This document shows, piece after piece, positions 5,709 to 7,620 of a DNA stretch of 7,620 nt. The first letter of the stretch is position 1. Every line of letters begins with the position of its first letter. The position numbers and the translations under genes were made by a program. Source of the stretch: JBLIAZ01 sp047632015 (GTDB lineage: Bacteria; Bacteroidota; Bacteroidia; Flavobacteriales_C; GCA-002722245); NCBI GenBank assembly GCA_047632015.1, contig JBLIBC010000123.1:1-7620 (forward strand), in the 5' to 3' direction. Below the pieces are notes generated by a model that was given only the letters and a program-made list of their open reading frames with translations, did no database searches and had not been told where the DNA came from.

Positions 5709-6397
5709 TGGCTACGATATCAAAAGATAACCTCCAGTTTTTAAAAGAATTAAAACAAAACAACAACAGGGATTGGTTTACTGAGAATAAGCCTCGTTAC
5801 ATCTCACAACATGAGAATACAATTGGGTTTGCAGATGAGGTGCTTGCATTAATGAATAAACATGATGACATCAGTAATGCGTCAGGAAAAAAATCATTGA
5901 TGAGGATTTATCGAGATGTCAGGTTTTCAAAAGATAAGTCTCCTTATAAAAGCCATTGGGCTGGTTATTTTAAACGATCGACCTCTGAGTTGCGTGGTGG
6001 TTACTATTTCCACATAGAGCAAGATAAATGTTTTGTGGGAGGAGGGTTTTGGAAACCTGAGACCAAAGACATGAAATTAATCAGAGATGCTATTGTAGAG
6101 GATGAAAGCGAGTTTAGGAAAATTGTTAGTTCTAAAAAATTTATTGAAAACTTTGGGATCGAAGGGTTGCATGGAGACGCTTTGAAAAACGTTCCTAGAG
6201 GATATGATAAAGAGAGTTCAGCAGGAGATTTATTGAAGCTAAAACAGTTTTTGATACGGAAAGATTTCACAAAGGAAGAGATTTTAAGCCCTGATTTTGC
6301 TAAAAAAGTGAATGATGCTTTTAAAGCCCTTCGTCCATTTTTTGATTGGATGAGTTATGCACTGACTCATGACAGTAATGGAGAGTCGTTAATTTAA
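5708..6397 (+). CDS. DUF2461 domain protein
   Basis: A 229-aa soluble protein matching DUF2461 (TIGR02453) over its length. Visible conserved blocks are the N-terminal FLKELKQNNNRDWFTENKPRY (residues 11-31, the L-x-x-N-N-x-R-x-W-F motif), RIYRDVRFSKDKSPYKSHWAGYF (66-88), GGYYFHIEQDKCFVGGGFWKP (97-117) and a C-terminal LRPFFDWMSYAL helix. The family is widespread in bacteria and some fungi, with no firmly established biochemical role known to me. The length is normal and no key block is missing. The start ATG at 5708 overlaps the lipoprotein TAA as TAATG, which fits translational reinitiation. The gene ends 67 bases before the convergent pcm stop; no clear intrinsic terminator was seen there. 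Confidence 0.92.
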   Translation: MATISKDNLQFLKELKQNNNRDWFTENKPRYISQHENTIGFADEVLALMNKHDDISNASGKKSLMRIYRDVRFSKDKSPYKSHWAGYFKRSTSELRGGYYFHIEQDKCFVGGGFWKPETKDMKLIRDAIVEDESEFRKIVSSKKFIENFGIEGLHGDALKNVPRGYDKESSAGDLLKLKQFLIRKDFTKEEILSPDFAKKVNDAFKALRPFFDWMSYALTHDSNGESLI

Positions 6398-6464
6398 TCA
6401 AGGCAGTCAGACTGGCCGTGGAGTAGATAAATCAGTGCAGTCTGCGATTAAGTTTGAAACAGTC

Positions 6465-7106
6465 TTATGCCTTATCTTCCAACATTGGCACAAAAGAAAA
6501 TGCACCTTTTTCTTCTTTATTAATTGTGCCATCACTGTTTTTAGTAATGAACATCATTGTTTGTTGTTTTCCCTCACCAATAGGGATGATCATAAGTCCA
6601 TTTATGGCAAGTTGTTCCGTTAGTGCTGTAGGTATGTGTGGAGCTGCAGCTGTGACAATAATTTTGTCAAAGGGAGCAAATGCTTTTTGACCAGCATATC
6701 CATCTCCATAAAATAAAGTGGCCCTCACATTTAATTTTTTTAACAACTCCTTAGTTTTTAGAAATAAAGGTCGATGACGTTCAATAGAAAATATTTTAGC
6801 TCCTAGTTTTGCAAGTACACTTGTTTGGTACCCGCAACCAGTACCTATTTCTAATACCTTTTCGCCCTTTTTTATATTCAACATTTGGGATTGAAAAGCA
6901 ACAGTGTATGGATGTGATATCGTTTGCCCACAACCTATAGGAAAAGCTTTGTTCTCGTAGGCAATCTCAAGGAATGCATTGTCCAGAAACAAGTGCCTTG
7001 GAACCTCTTCCATAGCCTTGATTACTTGACTACTTGAGATGCCTTTTTCACTTAATTCCTTAAGCATGTTTTTCCTCATTCCTTTGTGTCTATAACTGTC
7101 AATCAT
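6465..7106 (-). CDS. pcm: Protein-L-isoaspartate O-methyltransferase
   Basis: A 213-aa cytoplasmic SAM-dependent methyltransferase that starts repair of isoaspartyl residues in aged proteins by methylating their carboxyl group. Visible features are RKNMLKELSEKGI and VPRHLFLDNAF in the N-terminal helical part, the substrate-side block PIGCGQTISHPYTVAFQSQML (residues 56-76), SAM motif I VLEIGTGCGYQ (84-94), the acidic end of beta-2 in SIERH (107-111), G-D-G (134-136), F-D-K-I-I-V-T-A-A-A-P (146-156) and QLAINGLMIIPIG (165-177). The length is normal for the family. The ATG at 7106 is preferred over a TTG two codons upstream because MIDSYRHKGMRK matches the usual family start. The gene is convergent with DUF2461 and divergent from the Gfo/Idh/MocA-like gene. 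Confidence 0.95.
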   Translation of the reverse strand: MIDSYRHKGMRKNMLKELSEKGISSSQVIKAMEEVPRHLFLDNAFLEIAYENKAFPIGCGQTISHPYTVAFQSQMLNIKKGEKVLEIGTGCGYQTSVLAKLGAKIFSIERHRPLFLKTKELLKKLNVRATLFYGDGYAGQKAFAPFDKIIVTAAAPHIPTALTEQLAINGLMIIPIGEGKQQTMMFITKNSDGTINKEEKGAFSFVPMLEDKA

Positions 7107-7126
7107 GGTCAAAAAATGGTAGATTT

Positions 7127-7154
7127 TAAAAATAGAATGTTAATTGTTTACAAA
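7127..7154 (-). promoter_or_regulatory. Candidate promoter of pcm
   Basis: On the minus strand TTTG (7154-7151), a 16-base spacer and TATTTTTA (7134-7127, one mismatch to TAnnTTTG) precede the pcm start by about 20 bases. The spacer is slightly short, so this is tentative. Confidence 0.3.
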
Positions 7155-7185
7155 GCTAAACCAGAAATTGAAGAAACTTACCGTG

Positions 7186-7193
7186 TAGATTTG
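7186..7193 (+). promoter_or_regulatory. Candidate -7 box for the Gfo/Idh/MocA-like gene
   Basis: TAGATTTG matches TAnnTTTG exactly and lies 18 bases before the GTG at 7212. It supports that GTG as the true start instead of the in-frame ATGs at 7116 and 7137, which lie upstream of the box. No well-placed TTTG -33 box was found. Confidence 0.4.
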
Positions 7194-7211
7194 TTTAAAA
7201 CAAACATACTC

Positions 7212-7620
7212 GTGTTAAAAATTGGAATTGTAGGAGGTGGAAAAAACATTGATCGTTCAATTGAACAGATTAGTAAAGTTGCTGGTTGCCAGTTTCAGGG
7301 GTATTTTGATGCAACTAGTTCGACTAACAGAAACAAGAAATTTGGTGAATTAGATGAGTTAATGGGCGAGGCAGATGCATTTTGTGTGCTGAACCCAATT
7401 GGGAATTTAGAACAAACAGAAATTTTGGTAAGAAATCAAAAACACTGTCTAATAGAATCTCCTTTTGCTCCAAGTTCCGAAGCCGGAAGTCATATCATCG
7501 ATTTAGTTAGAGAAGCAGACGTAAAAATTCACATAAGTAACCCAAAAAGATACAATGATGCATTTTATAACACATCGCCTTATTTCAGGTCTCCAGTATT
7601 TATTGAAAGTCACAGCTTAC
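7212..7620 (+). CDS. Gfo/Idh/MocA-family Rossmann protein, 3' end beyond window
   Basis: An open plus-strand frame runs off the right edge; 136 full codons are present from the GTG at 7212. The product starts V/M-L-K-I-G-I-V-G-G-G-K-N-I-D, a Rossmann strand and loop, then FQGYFDA (D33 after beta-2), ADAFCVLNP (54-62), HCLIESPFAPS (78-88), KIHISNPKRYNDAF (105-118) and SPVFIESHSL (127-136). These line up with the NAD(P)-binding half of Bacteroidota Gfo/Idh/MocA oxidoreductases, whose usual equivalents are IEKP and GHVERFNPAF. Here the EKP lysine is Ser83, the third glycine of GxGxxG is replaced by Ile13, and the GH pair is changed, so catalytic activity is doubtful. Two in-frame ATGs upstream (7116, 7137) would add 32 or 25 residues; the GTG is preferred because family members begin at this strand and a -7 box lies just before it. 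Confidence 0.78.
   Translation, partial: MLKIGIVGGGKNIDRSIEQISKVAGCQFQGYFDATSSTNRNKKFGELDELMGEADAFCVLNPIGNLEQTEILVRNQKHCLIESPFAPSSEAGSHIIDLVREADVKIHISNPKRYNDAFYNTSPYFRSPVFIESHSL

Noticed and set aside
5452..5766. Minus-strand open frame of 104 codons
   Set aside because: It lies opposite the lipoprotein and DUF2461 genes, which have clear protein features; the antisense product shows none.
6004..6270. Minus-strand open frame of 88 codons within the DUF2461 gene
   Set aside because: It is antisense to conserved DUF2461 motifs and has no start context or family resemblance.
6404..6444. Terminator-like repeats (CAGTC-a-GACTG and CAGACTG/CAGTCTG) between DUF2461 and pcm
   Set aside because: The first has a one-base loop and the second a 23-base loop with no T-run; likely chance.
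7107..7112. TTG start giving pcm two extra residues
   Set aside because: The ATG at 7106 gives the normal family N-terminus and is the better codon.

Overview
The window looks like chromosomal DNA of a low-GC member of the Bacteroidota, probably a Flavobacteriales-type marine or environmental bacterium. The reasons are gene content and promoter style. There is a short Bacteroidota-type AMP nucleosidase (257 aa), a small HsdR_N-like PD-(D/E)XK protein of the type usually found beside holA in this phylum, and a DUF6695-like pair. Almost no Shine-Dalgarno sequences are visible, and several genes are preceded by the Bacteroidota -7 box TAnnTTTG. No rRNA, tRNA, CRISPR array or phage gene was seen.

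Layout. At 1-334 (minus) lies the N-terminal two-thirds or so of the PD-(D/E)XK protein, running off the left edge. It is divergent from amn (402-1175, plus), which converges on a secreted thioredoxin-like protein (1212-1658, minus). Upstream of that is a tightly overlapping minus-strand block read from 3907 down to 1734: a DinB-family protein, an NRDE/TANGO2 protein with an N-terminal Cys, and a two-part DUF6695-like unit. The first DUF6695-like part resembles a permuted NlpC/P60 hydrolase; the second is a small C-terminal-domain protein joined by an ATGA overlap.

The 454-base gap 3908-4361 is the largest non-coding stretch. Most of it is one element of about 237 bp (4019-4255) with 25-bp terminal inverted repeats (23/25 matching), flanking 8-bp direct repeats and a GC-rich internal 12-bp perfect hairpin. 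It carries no transposase and looks like a miniature inverted-repeat (MITE-like) element.

To the right, a plus-strand pair (4362-6397) encodes an unrecognised lipoprotein and a DUF2461 protein whose start overlaps the lipoprotein stop by one base. These converge on pcm (6465-7106, minus; protein-L-isoaspartate methyltransferase). The last gene, from about 7212 to the right edge (plus), is a Gfo/Idh/MocA-type Rossmann protein that lacks the family's usual EKP lysine.

How the genes fit together. Most are housekeeping, salvage or maintenance functions: AMP breakdown, protein repair and envelope thiol chemistry. The DinB-NRDE-DUF6695 block is the most operon-like unit; its overlaps suggest co-translation, but its shared function is unknown. 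The most unusual items are the MITE-like element, the two-gene DUF6695 arrangement with a possible permuted papain-like active site, and the apparently degenerate Gfo/Idh/MocA protein.
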